Below are positions 1 through 6,684 of a DNA stretch of 7,480 nt, one piece after another. Below the pieces are notes generated by a model. That model had not been told where the DNA came from and did no database searches. It saw only the letters and a list, made by a program, of their open reading frames with translations. Source of the stretch: Gammaproteobacteria bacterium (GTDB lineage Bacteria > Pseudomonadota > Gammaproteobacteria > SZUA-152); the NCBI GenBank assembly GCA_030613605.1, contig JAUWLO010000097.1, positions 1 to 7,480 on the forward strand, given 5' to 3'. A program made the translations under genes and the position numbers. Each line of letters begins with the position of its first letter. The first letter of the stretch is position 1.

Positions 1-882
1 AAACATAGTCTTTTAAACCTATTGCAGGCATTACTTAATGTAGGAGATGAGGTTATTATTCCCGCGCCCTACTGGGTTTCATATCCGGATATGGTGACAC
101 TGGCCGAAGGTGTGCCGGTTATTGTCGAGGCCAGCATCGACAGTGGTTTTAAGATCACACCCGCTCAACTAGAGGCCAACATTACCCCGAAAACACGTAT
201 GGCGATCATCAACAGTCCCTCCAACCCCACCGGGGTGACCTACAGCCATGCGGAATTAAAGGCTCTGGGAGAAGTGCTCGCCAAACACCCCAATATCATT
301 GTGGTGACAGACGACATCTACGAGCACATCAACTGGAACGATGAACCCTTCGCCAACATCGTTACCCTCTGCCCCGATCTCCGCGATCGTTCCGTGGTGC
401 TCAATGGTGTTTCCAAGGTCTACTCCATGACCGGCTGGCGCATTGGTTATGCTGGTGGACCGGAGTGGCTAATCAGTGCCATGAAAAAGATTCAGTCTCA
501 AAGCACTTCTAATCCTGCCTCCATTTCACAGGCTGCGGCACAGGCAGCGCTGGATGGAGACCAAAGTTGCATCGAGACCATGGTGAAGGCTTTCAAGGAA
601 CGGCACGATTACGTGGTGGACAGACTCAATCAGATGAAAGGGATACAATGCCTGCCTTCTCAGGGAGCGTTTTACAGCTTTCCGGATTGTCGGGAAGCCA
701 TATCAAATCTGGGCCTGGCTGATGACCTGGCCTTTGCCGAGCAGCTCATCACCCAGTCAGGTGTGGCGCTGATACCGGGCACACCCTTTGGTGCGCCAGG
801 CTATATGCGGCTTTCCTTCGCAACCAGCATGGAAAATCTCACCAAAGCACTGGATCGAATAGAAAAGGCTGTAAATGGCTAG
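1..882 (+). CDS. PLP-dependent class I aminotransferase (aspartate aminotransferase-like), 5' end outside the window
   Basis: This is the C-terminal 293 codons of a fold-type I aminotransferase. The frame is open from base 1 (first codons read KHSLLNLLQ), so the gene begins upstream; the TTG at 22 is not a credible start. About 100 residues are missing if it has the usual length near 400. Visible motifs, counted from base 1, are NSPSNPTG at codons 71-78 (the Asn contacts the PLP O3'), DDIYEH at 104-109 (Asp104 for the pyridine nitrogen, Tyr107), the Schiff-base lysine in SKVYSMTGWRIGY at codon 139 (bases 415-417), and the substrate-carboxylate arginine in GYMRLSF at codon 270. The order and spacing fit the aspartate/prephenate aminotransferase subgroup, which swaps amino groups between aspartate or related amino acids and 2-oxoglutarate in the cytoplasm. 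The exact substrate cannot be read from this fragment. No hairpin terminator follows; the tRNA gene begins 77 bp later. Confidence 0.93.
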   Translation, partial: KHSLLNLLQALLNVGDEVIIPAPYWVSYPDMVTLAEGVPVIVEASIDSGFKITPAQLEANITPKTRMAIINSPSNPTGVTYSHAELKALGEVLAKHPNIIVVTDDIYEHINWNDEPFANIVTLCPDLRDRSVVLNGVSKVYSMTGWRIGYAGGPEWLISAMKKIQSQSTSNPASISQAAAQAALDGDQSCIETMVKAFKERHDYVVDRLNQMKGIQCLPSQGAFYSFPDCREAISNLGLADDLAFAEQLITQSGVALIPGTPFGAPGYMRLSFATSMENLTKALDRIEKAVNG

Positions 883-907
883 TATTCGTCTAAGATGGCC
901 TGCTCTA

Positions 908-936
908 TTGACCATCAGCAGACTCGCGGTTACCAT
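908..936 (+). promoter_or_regulatory. Candidate sigma-70 promoter for tRNA-Asn
   Basis: TTGACC (908-913) and TACCAT (931-936) are separated by 17 bp. The -35 matches 5 of 6 consensus bases and the -10 matches 4 of 6, keeping the first, second and last positions. A GC-rich discriminator (ACGACCCGC) follows, as is typical of growth-rate-controlled stable RNA promoters. Transcription would start near 943, giving a leader of about 17 nt before the tRNA. The assignment rests on sequence match and position only. Confidence 0.4.
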
Positions 937-959
937 ACGACCCGCTTAAAGGTTCCCAT

Positions 960-1035
960 TCCCCTGTAGTTCAGTTGGTAGAACACCGGACTGTTAATCC
1001 GTATGTCGCTGGTTCGAGTCCAGCCGGGGGAGCCA
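960..1035 (+). tRNA. tRNA-Asn (anticodon GUU)
   Basis: This 76-nt gene has a complete cloverleaf. The acceptor stem is TCCCCTG (960-966) with CGGGGGA (1025-1031), including one T-G wobble. The D arm starts at 969. The anticodon loop CTGTTAA (991-997) carries GTT at 993-995. The T arm is GCTGG (1008-1012), loop TTCGAGT, then CCAGC (1020-1024). The discriminator G (1032) is followed by an encoded CCA (1033-1035). It closely resembles E. coli tRNA-Asn. The outermost anticodon-stem pair (986 with 1002) is C·U, a mismatch that leaves four Watson-Crick pairs in that stem. A run of five T follows at 1036-1040 without a hairpin. Confidence 0.97.
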
Positions 1036-1147
1036 TTTTTAAGTTATTCCGTAGTTCCCTACCGCATTAGCCAATAGTTCCGTTAGTTTCCTGCAGGATC
1101 AAGCCCCAACCAACACGTTAAAGGCCGAGCGCTACCAGGCCGAAACT

Positions 1148-1192
1148 ATGAGAGTATGTCATTTAAAATCCTACTGACGCTGCTACTCTCAT
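1148..1192. repeat. 9-bp inverted repeat just upstream of the Sel1/SPOR gene
   Basis: ATGAGAGTA (1148-1156) and TACTCTCAT (1184-1192) are perfect inverted copies 27 bp apart. A second inner pair, GTCA (1158-1161) with TGAC (1175-1178), could extend the stem of an RNA hairpin with a 13-nt loop. The right arm ends 13 bp before the ATG at 1206, where an operator or a translation-controlling leader structure would lie. No run of T follows, so it is not an intrinsic terminator. The function is unknown. Confidence 0.4.
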
Positions 1193-1205
1193 TTAACTAT
1201 CCTTC

Positions 1206-2213
1206 ATGAAGCTCTTTTTCTATTATTTTATTGTCATTCTTCTGATCCTCCCCGGATACACCGTTGCCGATGACGCACCCCTCGAAGAAACGTTAGCCAG
1301 CGAAAGTTCGGGTTATGGCCCCGAAAGTTATGATGGTGATGAAGAGGAAGAAGACGTAGATGAGGACAAACTTCCCGAAAATGTCATCGCCACCATGTAT
1401 GAAAACGGCCGCATGGCATTTCTGTTTGGCAAATTCGATATCGCCTTTAAAGCCTGGGAACCACTGGCTAATCAGGGTTACAGCAAAGCCCAGGCCTCTC
1501 TGGCATGGATGTATCACACAGGCAATGGCGTTACACGGGATATTCAGCAAGCTGTTGGCTGGTACACACTTGCCGCTGAACAAAATCACGCCATTGCGCA
1601 AAATAATCTGGCTGTATTTTACGAAAATGGCATGGGCGTCATCCCTGACGAAAAAACAGCATTCATGTGGTATAAAAAATCAGCGGACTCAGGCTATGCA
1701 TATGCCCAATACAATCTGGGAAGGCTGTATGCAGAAGGTCGCGGCACCCGAAAAAATATCAAGGAAGCTAAATACTGGTGGCGCAGTGCCTCGCGACACA
1801 ACGTTAAAAAGGCAACGGAAGCCCTGGCCCTTCTGGAAAGCAGGCCAAAACCTGCCAACAAACACTCTAAAGCCAAACAACCAGTAGCCCACGCCCCATA
1901 CCATGCCAACCCTGTGGCTAAAGGTCTGGCCTGGGTAAAAAAACAGGCGGTAAACCATTACACAATTCAACTATCTCGCAGCCAGGATCTTGACTGGATA
2001 TTAAAGCTGGCCGCCTCCGAACAATTGCCTCAGTCTATCACCCAGATTCAGTCAACCAGCCCCAGTGGTGACAAGTGGTACACCCTCATATATGGCAGCT
2101 TCTCCAGCTTCCAGAGTGCAGAAGCAGCTCGGAAAGATTTACCACAATCCCTCAAAAAATGGTCACCGAAACTTCGTCGCTTTGGTGAAATCCACCAATT
2201 ACTCAATAAATAG
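1206..2213 (+). CDS. Exported Sel1-repeat protein with C-terminal SPOR domain
   Basis: This 335-residue protein begins with a signal peptide: one Lys, a hydrophobic stretch over residues 3-17, and a likely cleavage after VA at 21. A very acidic linker follows (about 27-58, with EEEED at 46-50). Residues about 60-91 look like a degenerate Sel1 unit. Three clear Sel1 repeats cover about 92-199, each with the A-Q-x-x-L-x-x-x-Y-x-x-G-x-G-V pattern and aromatic W-Y/W-W helix caps. A Lys/Pro/His-rich tether (about 213-245) leads to a SPOR domain (about 249-330), with YTIQL at the start and WYTLIYGSF in the middle. SPOR domains bind denuded glycan strands of septal peptidoglycan, and Sel1 repeats are protein-interaction scaffolds, so a periplasmic role at the cell wall or division site is likely. 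The exact role is inference. An in-frame stop at 1194-1196 forces the start to 1206. The ribosome site is weak, with no clear GGAG. It is probably monocistronic. Confidence 0.9.
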   Translation: MKLFFYYFIVILLILPGYTVADDAPLEETLASESSGYGPESYDGDEEEEDVDEDKLPENVIATMYENGRMAFLFGKFDIAFKAWEPLANQGYSKAQASLAWMYHTGNGVTRDIQQAVGWYTLAAEQNHAIAQNNLAVFYENGMGVIPDEKTAFMWYKKSADSGYAYAQYNLGRLYAEGRGTRKNIKEAKYWWRSASRHNVKKATEALALLESRPKPANKHSKAKQPVAHAPYHANPVAKGLAWVKKQAVNHYTIQLSRSQDLDWILKLAASEQLPQSITQIQSTSPSGDKWYTLIYGSFSSFQSAEAARKDLPQSLKKWSPKLRRFGEIHQLLNK

Positions 2214-2264
2214 CCTACATACTGGTATTTACTGCGTAAAAACTGCCCGTTCCTTCTACAAATT

Positions 2265-2280
2265 TGGCATTAATTGTGCA
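2265..2280 (+). promoter_or_regulatory. Candidate sigma-54 promoter before the DRR-repeat gene
   Basis: TGGCA at 2265-2269 and TGCA at 2277-2280 place the GG (2266-2267) and GC (2278-2279) dinucleotides exactly 10 bp apart, the diagnostic spacing for RpoN promoters. The outer bases match the usual YTGGCAC/TTGCW pattern, but the two bases after TGGCA do not. Transcription would begin near 2291, about 37 nt before the ATG at 2328. No activator site was identified. A short motif like this can occur by chance. Confidence 0.25.
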
Positions 2281-2327
2281 ACTATCCACTAGCTACCTGA
2301 ATTCGAACAAAAAAAGAGGACGGTACG

Positions 2328-2531
2328 ATGCAAGAAAACCGGAGTGGGTCAGATCGCAGAGCCGGAGAGGATCGCCGCAGTTGGGAGTGTCAGCTTGATT
2401 TTCCTTATGTAGACAGTCATGGGACGCTAGTTGTGGAGGATCGCCGTATTATGGTGGAACGTCGTATTGCCTATGCTGAACACATTGAAGGTGATCGCCG
2501 CCAGATCCTGAAACGTCAATACGCCAATTAG
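2328..2531 (+). CDS. Small arginine-rich protein with repeated DRR motifs, function unknown
   Basis: This 67-residue hypothetical protein starts at an ATG with a good ribosome site (AGAGGA, about 7 nt upstream). Five Arg-Arg pairs stand at residues 10-11, 16-17, 39-40, 45-46 and 57-58, four of them as DRR and one as ERR. They form two similar halves, DRR-x3-DRR (9-17) and DRR-x3-ERR (38-46), plus a final DRR (56-58). The DNA copies GATCGCCG or GATCGC recur with them. A less charged segment with FPYVDSHGTL (25-34) joins the halves. There is no signal peptide, membrane segment or cysteine pair (one Cys, at 21). The regular charge pattern suggests binding of an anionic partner such as nucleic acid, a nucleotide or a protein surface, but that is speculation. 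From memory, similar GxDRRxxxDRR stretches occur in short gammaproteobacterial proteins; I cannot name a family. It stands alone, with a hairpin downstream. Confidence 0.8.
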   Translation: MQENRSGSDRRAGEDRRSWECQLDFPYVDSHGTLVVEDRRIMVERRIAYAEHIEGDRRQILKRQYAN

Positions 2532-2552
2532 TTGACGTCAAACCAGCTCTTC

Positions 2553-2574
2553 AGATGGGGAAATCTCCCCATTT
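2553..2574 (+). terminator. Hairpin after the DRR-repeat gene, possible weak terminator
   Basis: ATGGGGA (2555-2561) pairs perfectly with TCCCCAT (2566-2572) around the loop AATC. Adding an A-T and a G·T pair outside makes a 9-bp stem. It lies 22 bp after the stop codon at 2529-2531. The 3' side (TTTAGCTC) has only a short T run, so Rho-independent termination would be weak. It could instead protect the mRNA 3' end. Confidence 0.4.
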
Positions 2575-2711
2575 AGCTCAACTGTCACTAAATCTTGTGA
2601 ACAGACAATCTTTATCAAATTATTCGGGTCTTTCACTCAAAAACTTTCGCTTTTAAAGCTCGTTGCCTCCCCCATAATTAACACATTAGTTATTTAATGG
2701 AGAGAGCCAAA

Positions 2712-3692
2712 ATGAGTCTTATGGTAAATGGTGAATTGCGTGAAGACTGGCTGGAATCGGAGCAGGAAGATGGTGCATTTGTCCGCAAGGATTCCCAATT
2801 CCGCAACTGGATAACTGTTGACGGGCAAGCAGGCCCAACGGGTAAAGGTGGATTCAAGGCCGAGCCAGACCGTTACCACCTGTATGTGTCTTATGCCTGC
2901 CCCTGGGCACACCGCACGCTTATTTTTCGGCAATTAAAAAATTTAGAAAATATTATTTCTGTTTCTGTCGTGCACCCGGATATGGAAGATGATGGCTGGA
3001 AATTTTCCGAGTTCCCTGGCGCAACATCAGACTACATTAATGATTTTAATTTTTTACACCAAACATACACGCTTGCTGACTCTAATTACTCGGGCATCAT
3101 CACCGTACCGGTTTTATGGGACAAACAGCAAAATACGATAGTGAATAACGAATCATCAGAAATTATTCGCATGTTCAATAGTGCCTTTAATAACATTACT
3201 GAAGATAAAGTCGATTACTATCCAGAACCATTACGTACCGATATTGATGAAATTAATGAGTTGGTATACGACAACATTAACAACGGTGTTTATCGATGCG
3301 GCTTTGCCAAAACACAAAAATCCTATGAACATGCTTTTGACAAACTCTTTGCATCACTTGAGCTGATAGAAAACCGGCTTTCTTCCCAACGTTATTTGTC
3401 AGGCTCACAAATCACAGAAGCGGACTGGCGTTTGCTACCCACTTTATTGCGATTTGACCCGGTTTATGTCGGTCACTTTAAATGTAATCTGCGCCGAATT
3501 GCGGATTACCCAAATCTATCAAACTACCTGCGCGATCTTTATCAGCAACCCGGCATTGCTGATACTTTTAATCTGGAGCATATAAAAAGACATTATTACA
3601 AAAGCCATGCTTCAGTTAACCCGACGCGTATTGTTCCTAAAGGACCAGAGCTTAATTATGACGCCCCACACAACCGTGATCGTTTCTCCTGA
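2712..3692 (+). CDS. yqjG: Glutathionyl-hydroquinone reductase (YqjG/Ecm4 family, Xi-class glutathione transferase)
   Basis: This enzyme reduces glutathionyl-hydroquinones to hydroquinone, using glutathione and a catalytic cysteine, in the cytoplasm. The sequence follows E. coli YqjG closely over its whole length: FRNW at 30-33, GPTGKGGF at 41-48, DRYHLYVS then ACPWAHRTL with catalytic Cys63 (bases 2898-2900), a thioredoxin-like N-terminal domain with VPVLWD and NNESSEIIRMFN, and a helical C-terminal domain ending with RFDPVYVGHFKCN and the tail NPTRIVPKGP. I chose the ATG at 2712 (326 residues) over the in-frame ATG at 2697 for two reasons: GGAG-type bases (2699-2704) sit 7 nt before 2712, and this start places the catalytic cysteine at 63 as in E. 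coli. The pirin gene follows after 39 bp, so the two are probably co-transcribed. No strong promoter was recognised upstream. Cytoplasmic detoxification or recycling of quinones is the likely role. Confidence 0.95.
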   Translation: MSLMVNGELREDWLESEQEDGAFVRKDSQFRNWITVDGQAGPTGKGGFKAEPDRYHLYVSYACPWAHRTLIFRQLKNLENIISVSVVHPDMEDDGWKFSEFPGATSDYINDFNFLHQTYTLADSNYSGIITVPVLWDKQQNTIVNNESSEIIRMFNSAFNNITEDKVDYYPEPLRTDIDEINELVYDNINNGVYRCGFAKTQKSYEHAFDKLFASLELIENRLSSQRYLSGSQITEADWRLLPTLLRFDPVYVGHFKCNLRRIADYPNLSNYLRDLYQQPGIADTFNLEHIKRHYYKSHASVNPTRIVPKGPELNYDAPHNRDRFS

Positions 3693-3731
3693 GACGACAA
3701 TGTCTTATAACAAATAATCTAAAGGGTAATT

Positions 3732-4493
3732 ATGATAAATAATCCAACAGTAACCCAGGCAATCGAAACCATGGAAGGTGATAAGGTGATCGTAAAGCGC
3801 CTGTTTCCAGTTGCCGGGTTAAGAAACCATGATCCTTTCGTTTTATGGGATCATTTTGAAGTGGCTGCAGGCAGTGGATTCCCTGCGCACCCACACCGTG
3901 GTTTTGAAGCCATAACGTATTTATTTTCTGGTGAAATGGCACATGAAGATAATCTTGGCAACAGTTCCATTATCGGACCGGGGGGAGCTCAACGATTTAC
4001 AGCAGGTAAAGGTATTGTTCATTCAGAAATGCCTGGCAGTGATGAGCCCGCTCGAGGAATCCAGTTATGGATCAATCTACCAAAACGTCTAAAGCACATC
4101 GATCCTGATTATCAGGATGCTTCTGCTGATGAAATCACCAAAAGAGAAGTCCTGGATGAAAGTGGGCGAAAGGTAATCATTCGCAGCATCGTTGGTGAAG
4201 ATGGGCCTATCCAGCTACAAACTTCGGTTGTCTACTACGAACTTATTATGGAAGCTGGCAGCTCTTACCAATGGACGCCACCTGAAAACTACAGTGGCCT
4301 GATTTATATCGTCAATGGAATTGCAACCGTCAACGAGATACAACTTAAACCTGGTGACTCCCTTCTTTTTGAAGAAAACACAAACCAGCCAGAAGCTCTT
4401 CTTTTTTCATGCAAAGAAGACTCAACTATAATGGTGTGTTTTGGAAAACCTCACGGTGAGCCAATCTTGCAACGTGGCACTTTTGTCGATTAA
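3732..4493 (+). CDS. Pirin family protein (bicupin, Fe(II)-type metal site)
   Basis: This 253-residue bicupin starts at an ATG with AAAGGG 5 nt upstream. The N-terminal cupin keeps all four pirin metal ligands: His53 and His55 in FPAHPHRGFE, and His97 and Glu99 in GIVHSEMP, with the GPGGAQRFTAGKG signature between them. The C-terminal cupin (about 165-245; SGLIYIVNG, LKPGDSLLF) lacks a metal triad, as is normal. Family members include quercetin 2,3-dioxygenases and redox-sensing regulators (human pirin, E. coli YhaK and YhhW), so the exact reaction cannot be told from sequence. The gene lies 39 bp after the glutathionyl-hydroquinone reductase on the same strand. In E. coli, yqjG and the pirin-like yhaK are also a few genes apart, around the LysR gene yhaJ. 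This supports a shared role with aromatic quinones or quinols. It converges on the minus-strand gene ending at 4546; the 52 bp between them contain no clear terminator. Confidence 0.94.
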   Translation: MINNPTVTQAIETMEGDKVIVKRLFPVAGLRNHDPFVLWDHFEVAAGSGFPAHPHRGFEAITYLFSGEMAHEDNLGNSSIIGPGGAQRFTAGKGIVHSEMPGSDEPARGIQLWINLPKRLKHIDPDYQDASADEITKREVLDESGRKVIIRSIVGEDGPIQLQTSVVYYELIMEAGSSYQWTPPENYSGLIYIVNGIATVNEIQLKPGDSLLFEENTNQPEALLFSCKEDSTIMVCFGKPHGEPILQRGTFVD

Positions 4494-4545
4494 ACCAGGA
4501 ACGATTGATTTTGGCTGTGGCACCCAGAAACAGTATCAATGCCAA

Positions 4546-4869
4546 CTATGCCGTAATGAATTGTGTTTCCATCATATTGCCATCGGTGTCTATATGAACT
4601 TCCTGTACATTATCCATACGCGTCAGTATATAACCGACCATCAAATGGGTCAGCGTTTCATTTTCAGCATGTATTGAATCTGCTATCCGATCCGCCGCAA
4701 TTTGGCAGCGCTGTAATTGGGTAGGGTTTTCCACCCAGTCACGGCTCATCATCCAGCCTTTATCCATATCCTGATCCATTTTAGTATAAAATGATTTTCC
4801 TTCTTCAAGGACGCCCTTTGTAACAACGACAGAATAAATATTACCGTCCATAAAAACCTTTAAATCCAC
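4546..4869 (-). CDS. Hypothetical 107-residue protein downstream of the partner-switching regulator
   Basis: I do not recognise a named family. The product is a small, soluble, slightly acidic protein without signal peptide or membrane segment. It begins with an alternating hydrophobic stretch (DLKVFMDGNIYSVVVTKG), then a Met/Asp/Trp-rich section (KMDQDMDKGWMMSRDWVENP, about 30-49), a helix (QRCQIAADRIADSIHAEN), a second helix, and a short strand ending EVHIDTDGNMMETQF. I place the start at GTG (4869) because GGAG (4877-4880) lies 7 nt before it. The ATG six codons on, at 4851 with AAAGG 5 nt upstream, is an alternative, and TTG at 4896 has no ribosome site. It lies 90 bp beyond the stop codon of the receiver-PP2C-HATPase gene on the same strand, so it may be part of that operon. 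An accessory role is inference from position only. Confidence 0.75.
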   Translation of the reverse strand: MDLKVFMDGNIYSVVVTKGVLEEGKSFYTKMDQDMDKGWMMSRDWVENPTQLQRCQIAADRIADSIHAENETLTHLMVGYILTRMDNVQEVHIDTDGNMMETQFITA

Positions 4870-4909
4870 AACATATCTCCAGTTAAATACTTTCAATCAC
4901 ATTAATGTA

Positions 4910-4970
4910 CATTGCCAATTTCTGGTATAACGCGTCATTTCCAATTCTGATATAACGCGTCATTTCCAAT
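4910..4970. repeat. Tandem repeat of about 25 bp, 2.4 copies, overlapping a stop codon
   Basis: The copies are 4910-4935 (26 bp), 4936-4960 (25 bp) and a partial copy at 4961-4970. The first two share CATT.CCAA, then TTCTG, then TATAACGCGT; they differ by one inserted T and two substitutions. The third copy ends after CATTTCCAAT. On the minus strand the unit carries TTGGAAATGA, which in the last copy encodes the final Trp-Lys-stop of the regulator gene. The two remaining copies therefore lie in the gap to the downstream gene. This looks like a local slippage duplication of the gene's 3' end. Each full unit contains the palindrome ACGCGT. Confidence 0.85.
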
Positions 4971-6666
4971 GGTAAATTGCTTCGACAATATTTCCATTAC
5001 CGTCATATTTCACCTGATCACAGAGCGACTGTATTAACTGCATCCCCCTGCCTGAATGGGTTATATTATCCTCCAGTGCCGTGCGTTTAGCACGGTAGTC
5101 AAAACCCTTACCGCTATCCTCAAAACGAATAACAAGCTCTCCACCTCCATCTTTGGGGCTGTGCTTTATATCTATTTTGATTTTCCCGGTCACCAATTCA
5201 CCCAGCTTTGATTGCCGCTCCGTATAATAACGAGCGAAACCATCTGCGGTTTTTTTAAGATCCGAATCAAGTTCTAAAATACCGTGTTCCAGCGAATTGG
5301 AAAAAAGCTCTGAAAATACTGTATACAGTTTTTGTCCTTTCCCTCTAAACCCCTGCAAATCATTGACCGATTGAATAAGTAACGGTAAGGGATCAAAGTG
5401 TCGGATAATATTCGCGTCTAACTCCATTGATAGCGACCAGCTAGAGGGCGGATACCCCTCAGAAAAAACCAGAGAAGATTTCAAGTCCACCATTGACTCG
5501 AGTAGCTCCTGTTGATATTGCAACTCAATCATCGCTACATCATCATGCTGCTCACCACCCGCCTGAAATTCTTTCAAATTATCATAAATTTCATTAAATA
5601 AAATTCCAGGATTTTCATTTTTCTCGAAGACTTCGCCCAGCCGTCCACGCCCATACATATGGCCATCCGGATTTACTGTTTCGGTAACTCCATCTGAATA
5701 AATGTACACACGATCTCCTTCATGCATTTCCACTACATCCACACGTCGACTGAAACTATTGCCCCCAGCGATACCTAATGGGAGATGTCGCGGCTCAATC
5801 TCTTTGGTGATTTTTTTCTCGTATTCACTGTAAATTAATACCGGCGGAATACCACCGTTCCAGATAGATAACGTGTGGGAGCTTGGATTCATCTCTATCA
5901 TGCAAGCAGCAAGAAACATATCAACTGGCAGGATAGCCATTAATTTCTCATTAATTTCAGCAACAATTTCCGGCACAGAAAAGCCTTTAGCCGTCATGCC
6001 ATAAAATACGCTTGAAACAGGCAAGGCCCCGGTGGCGGCCGCCAGGCCATGGCCTGTAAAATCACCCAGCAACACATGTAAGCCACCCGATGGTTTAGGA
6101 GCAACCAGCAATATGTCCCCGGAAAAAAGTGACATAGGAGACAACATGGAATTTATATTAGGAAGATCCAGCGAACCTGTTTCAACAATATTACTGAATA
6201 ACTTGCTCGCCAGTTCACGTTCACGATCAAGACGTTTTTGGTGACTGGCTAATTCATTGCGTTGGCTTTGAACGGTATTGTATAGCTCCCGAATCCGAAG
6301 CAGTGCATCTATTCTTGCTTTGAGTAAAACATGATTATAAGGCTTGGTCAGGAAATCATCGCCGCCGGACTCGACACATTTTGCCAAACCTTCACTATCA
6401 GACGTCGCCGTGAGAAAAATAATTGGAACAAACATCTCGCCACTTTTGGCCTTAATGATCTGGGTTGCTTCGTAACCATCCATGTTTGGCATTCTAATAT
6501 CCATCAATACCAAATCAGGTTTCTCACGCTCAAATATTTCAACTGCCTGCAAACCATCGTCTGCCAGCAGCACGTTAAATCCCTGTTTATCAAGAATAGC
6601 CTGGAGAACGAAACGATTTGGAATATCGTCGTCCGCCACGAGAACCGTCAGGCCTGTGTTTTTCAT
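4960..6666 (-). CDS. hsbR: Partner-switching response regulator: receiver, PP2C (SpoIIE/RsbU-like) phosphatase and HATPase (RsbW-like) domains
   Basis: This 568-residue protein matches the architecture and length of Pseudomonas HsbR and Shewanella CrsR. The receiver domain (about 6-125) has Asp13/Asp14, phosphoacceptor Asp56 in LVLMDIRMP, Thr86 and Lys108. A charged coiled coil (about 126-155) links it to the PP2C domain (about 165-383), with metal aspartates in FSGD (184), GDFTGHG (202), YSDGVTE (325) and HDD (375-376). The HATPase domain (about 430-568) has an N-box ELFSNSLEHG (Glu453, Asn457, His461), DSGKGF (517-522) and SGRGMQLI (538-545). All catalytic residues appear intact, so both phosphatase and kinase activities on the STAS partner are expected, with the receiver switching between them. 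The start has AGGG 5 nt upstream. A separate sigma-70-like promoter lies directly before it. Its cognate histidine kinase or Hpt protein (HptB in Pseudomonas) is not in the window. Whether it sequesters RpoS, as CrsR does, cannot be read from sequence. Confidence 0.94.
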   Translation of the reverse strand: MKNTGLTVLVADDDIPNRFVLQAILDKQGFNVLLADDGLQAVEIFEREKPDLVLMDIRMPNMDGYEATQIIKAKSGEMFVPIIFLTATSDSEGLAKCVESGGDDFLTKPYNHVLLKARIDALLRIRELYNTVQSQRNELASHQKRLDRERELASKLFSNIVETGSLDLPNINSMLSPMSLFSGDILLVAPKPSGGLHVLLGDFTGHGLAAATGALPVSSVFYGMTAKGFSVPEIVAEINEKLMAILPVDMFLAACMIEMNPSSHTLSIWNGGIPPVLIYSEYEKKITKEIEPRHLPLGIAGGNSFSRRVDVVEMHEGDRVYIYSDGVTETVNPDGHMYGRGRLGEVFEKNENPGILFNEIYDNLKEFQAGGEQHDDVAMIELQYQQELLESMVDLKSSLVFSEGYPPSSWSLSMELDANIIRHFDPLPLLIQSVNDLQGFRGKGQKLYTVFSELFSNSLEHGILELDSDLKKTADGFARYYTERQSKLGELVTGKIKIDIKHSPKDGGGELVIRFEDSGKGFDYRAKRTALEDNITHSGRGMQLIQSLCDQVKYDGNGNIVEAIYHWK

Positions 6667-6684
6667 TGAAACCCTGACAGGTTA

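Noticed and set aside
1148..1177. A nine-codon frame (MRVCHLKSY) that might be a leader peptide
   Set aside because: It has no ribosome site, and there are no attenuator-like alternative hairpins or codons tied to a pathway.
1293..1970. Overlapping open frames on both strands inside the Sel1/SPOR gene
   Set aside because: They lack ribosome sites and domain signals, and they lie within a well-supported gene in another frame.
2532..2541. TTGACGTCAA, a perfect 10-bp palindrome right after the DRR gene stop codon
   Set aside because: It is short, lies at a gene end rather than in a promoter, and matches no operator that I can assign; probably chance.
2595..2623. TTGTGA-N17-AATTAT as a promoter for the yqjG-like gene
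   Set aside because: Both boxes match only 4 of 6 bases in an AT-rich region; not better than chance there.
2694..2933. Minus-strand open frame opposite the start of the YqjG-like gene
   Set aside because: It is a shadow of the conserved N-terminal domain on the plus strand, with no family resemblance.
4494..4545. A bidirectional terminator between the convergent pirin and 107-residue genes
   Set aside because: Only a 5-bp TTGGC/GCCAA pairing with a long loop was found, with no T run.
4899..4908. ACATTAATGT palindrome upstream of the 107-residue gene
   Set aside because: It is AT-rich, only 10 bp long, and unsupported by a second copy or a clear promoter.
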